This document shows positions 62,952 to 64,000 of a stretch of DNA of 64,000 nucleotides, one piece after another. Position 1 is the stretch's first letter, and the number at the start of each line of letters is the position of its first letter. Origin of the DNA: Sulfidibacter corallicola. GTDB lineage: Bacteria > Acidobacteriota > Holophagae > Acanthopleuribacterales > Acanthopleuribacteraceae. Position numbers and translations under genes: made by a program. The notes beneath the pieces are model-generated. The model had not been told where the DNA came from. It was given only the letters and a program-made list of their open reading frames with translations, and searched no databases. The stretch covers positions 3,737,501-3,801,500 of the forward strand of contig NZ_CP071793.1 of assembly GCF_017498545.1 (NCBI RefSeq), written 5' to 3'.

Positions 62952-64000
62952 ATGCCGCTTTTCAACGAGCATCACCCGGTTCCGGATCCGTGTAAGTTCC
63001 CCGCCAAGGGCACCATCGTGGTTTCTCTGGAAGACGCCTTCGCGCGCAACCTGCCCGTGACGTCGATCGAGTACAACCCACCCCCGGTGAGCGATCCCCG
63101 CAAACAAGATCTCGAATACTGGAAAACCTTGCAAACACCCGACATGGAGGATGAAAAGATCCTCAGGCAGTTGCGCGGCAAGTTGACCATGTTGCGCCTT
63201 TGCCACGAGCGGAATCGCGGGTTCGTCTCGCTGACCGATTCGGCCGCGGGCATTCGCCGCCTGCACAACCTGACCCTGATCCGCTTTTTCTCCGATGCCG
63301 AGCTCACGCACCGCTGGTTTTCCCAACCGCCCATCGTTTGGGAGCCGCGTCGCGTGATTCTCCACGTCACCCGCAATCACGATCTGGATTGGCTGCGCCG
63401 CTATTTGGCGCAGTTGGGCAGGCAGGGCTTCGGCAATCTCCTGTTGATCAGCGGCGACCCCTTGAAAGGCATGAAGCTGCCGACGGTGACCGGCGAGCGG
63501 GCGATATCCGCCTCCAGCAAAGAAGCCCGGTCTTTGCGTTTGAAAAGCAGTGTGGACCTGTTGAAATTCGTGGCCGATTTCGAAAACTCCTTCTTTTTGG
63601 GGGCCGGCCACAATCCCTTCCTCAAGGCCTCCGCCGGGCAGCGTCACCTCCAGCGCAAATGCGAAGCGGGATCCAAGTTTTTCATCACCCAACCGGTCTC
63701 CTATTACGCCGAATGCTGGCAGGCCATGTCGGATCTCAAGAGCTTTTGCGAAGCACAGCGCATCGAGCAACCCTTCATTCTCGGTGTGTTCAACTATTCG
63801 GTACCCTGCAACGCTCTCGGCTATCGTGCCGAAACGTTCGAAAAACGCCGCGCCTTTTGGAAGAAGTTGTTCGGCTTCGTGCCTCAGGGCGTGCGCGCGG
63901 ATTACGATCGCGGTTTGGACGGCAACGAAATCCTGGCCCGTTCCATCAACAAACTGAGGCGGATGGGTTACTTTCACTTCGATGTCATGAACGCCGAAAA
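62952..64000 (+). CDS. Methylenetetrahydrofolate reductase-like protein (partial, 3' end beyond the window)
   Basis: Open from ATG 62952 (MPLFNEHHPVPDP, GGAG upstream) to the right edge, 349 codons. The TIM-barrel features of MTHFR are visible: LLLISGDPLKGMK, FLGAGHNPFLKAS, EAGSKFFITQPVSYYAECWQ and FILGVFNYSVP. The N-terminal half differs from MetF (an extra region up to about residue 125, e.g. TMLRLCHERNRGFVSLTD), so it may be a divergent reductase or a regulatory paralogue. No other methionine gene is nearby. Confidence 0.8.
   Translation, partial: MPLFNEHHPVPDPCKFPAKGTIVVSLEDAFARNLPVTSIEYNPPPVSDPRKQDLEYWKTLQTPDMEDEKILRQLRGKLTMLRLCHERNRGFVSLTDSAAGIRRLHNLTLIRFFSDAELTHRWFSQPPIVWEPRRVILHVTRNHDLDWLRRYLAQLGRQGFGNLLLISGDPLKGMKLPTVTGERAISASSKEARSLRLKSSVDLLKFVADFENSFFLGAGHNPFLKASAGQRHLQRKCEAGSKFFITQPVSYYAECWQAMSDLKSFCEAQRIEQPFILGVFNYSVPCNALGYRAETFEKRRAFWKKLFGFVPQGVRADYDRGLDGNEILARSINKLRRMGYFHFDVMNAE

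Overview
The window is a GC-rich, densely coded bacterial chromosome segment, about 60 kb of ordinary chromosome plus one insertion sequence. Gram-negative features are clear: a TonB-dependent receptor, outer-membrane barrels, a periplasmic adaptor, exosortase H and a class GN sortase. Together with a FrzS-like protein, a membrane pyrophosphatase and DUF6677-like and Gld-like genes, the gene set would fit an Acidobacteriota (Holophagae/Acanthopleuribacter-like) or myxobacteria-like organism. This placement is inference; no rRNA gene is present to settle it. TTG and GTG starts with good Shine-Dalgarno sequences are common.

Layout. 1-8.0 kb (minus strand): trpE (cut by the window edge), an exosortase H pair, sppA, trmFO, two small genes, rpsR and rpsF. 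8.1-13.8 kb (minus): hppA, pth, rplY, prs, tRNA-Gln and ispE, the classic ispE-tRNA-prs-rplY-pth neighbourhood. 13.8-18.2 kb (minus): two exported proteins, aroB and the RNase P RNA. 18.8-27.5 kb: a FrzS-like pseudo-receiver/coiled-coil protein, a Tas-like aldo/keto reductase, and an ABC ATPase/FtsX permease/HlyD adaptor operon. 27.5-35.1 kb: a subtilisin-like protease with a Gly-Gly-Asp repeat linker, a TonB receptor, an outer-membrane protein and selB. 35.1-45.4 kb is the accessory part: a family of modular hairpin repeats flanks a phytase-like/GDPD fusion protein, a GN sortase with its VIT/VWA target, and an IS1182-type element that has jumped into one of the hairpins. 45.4-53 kb: two membrane proteins, tRNA-Ser, SRP RNA, dnaX (with a probable gamma/tau slippage site), ebfC, recR, an exonuclease and a beta-propeller protein. 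53-57.4 kb (minus): a four-gene Gld-type ABC transporter cassette. 57.5-64 kb: a fatty acid hydroxylase-family protein, an RsmB-type methyltransferase, a response regulator with a PAS domain, a MinD-like ATPase with a near-consensus promoter, and an MTHFR-like protein cut by the right edge.

The most notable items are (1) the modular repeats, in which conserved flanks carry interchangeable hairpin cores, including a four-unit tandem array and two inverted composite copies; (2) the phytase-like propeller carrying a GDPD barrel whose C-terminal strand motif precedes its N-terminal motif; (3) the A10 slippage site in dnaX; and (4) two separate surface-protein anchoring systems, exosortase H and GN sortase, the latter with a non-canonical PTAT sorting signal.
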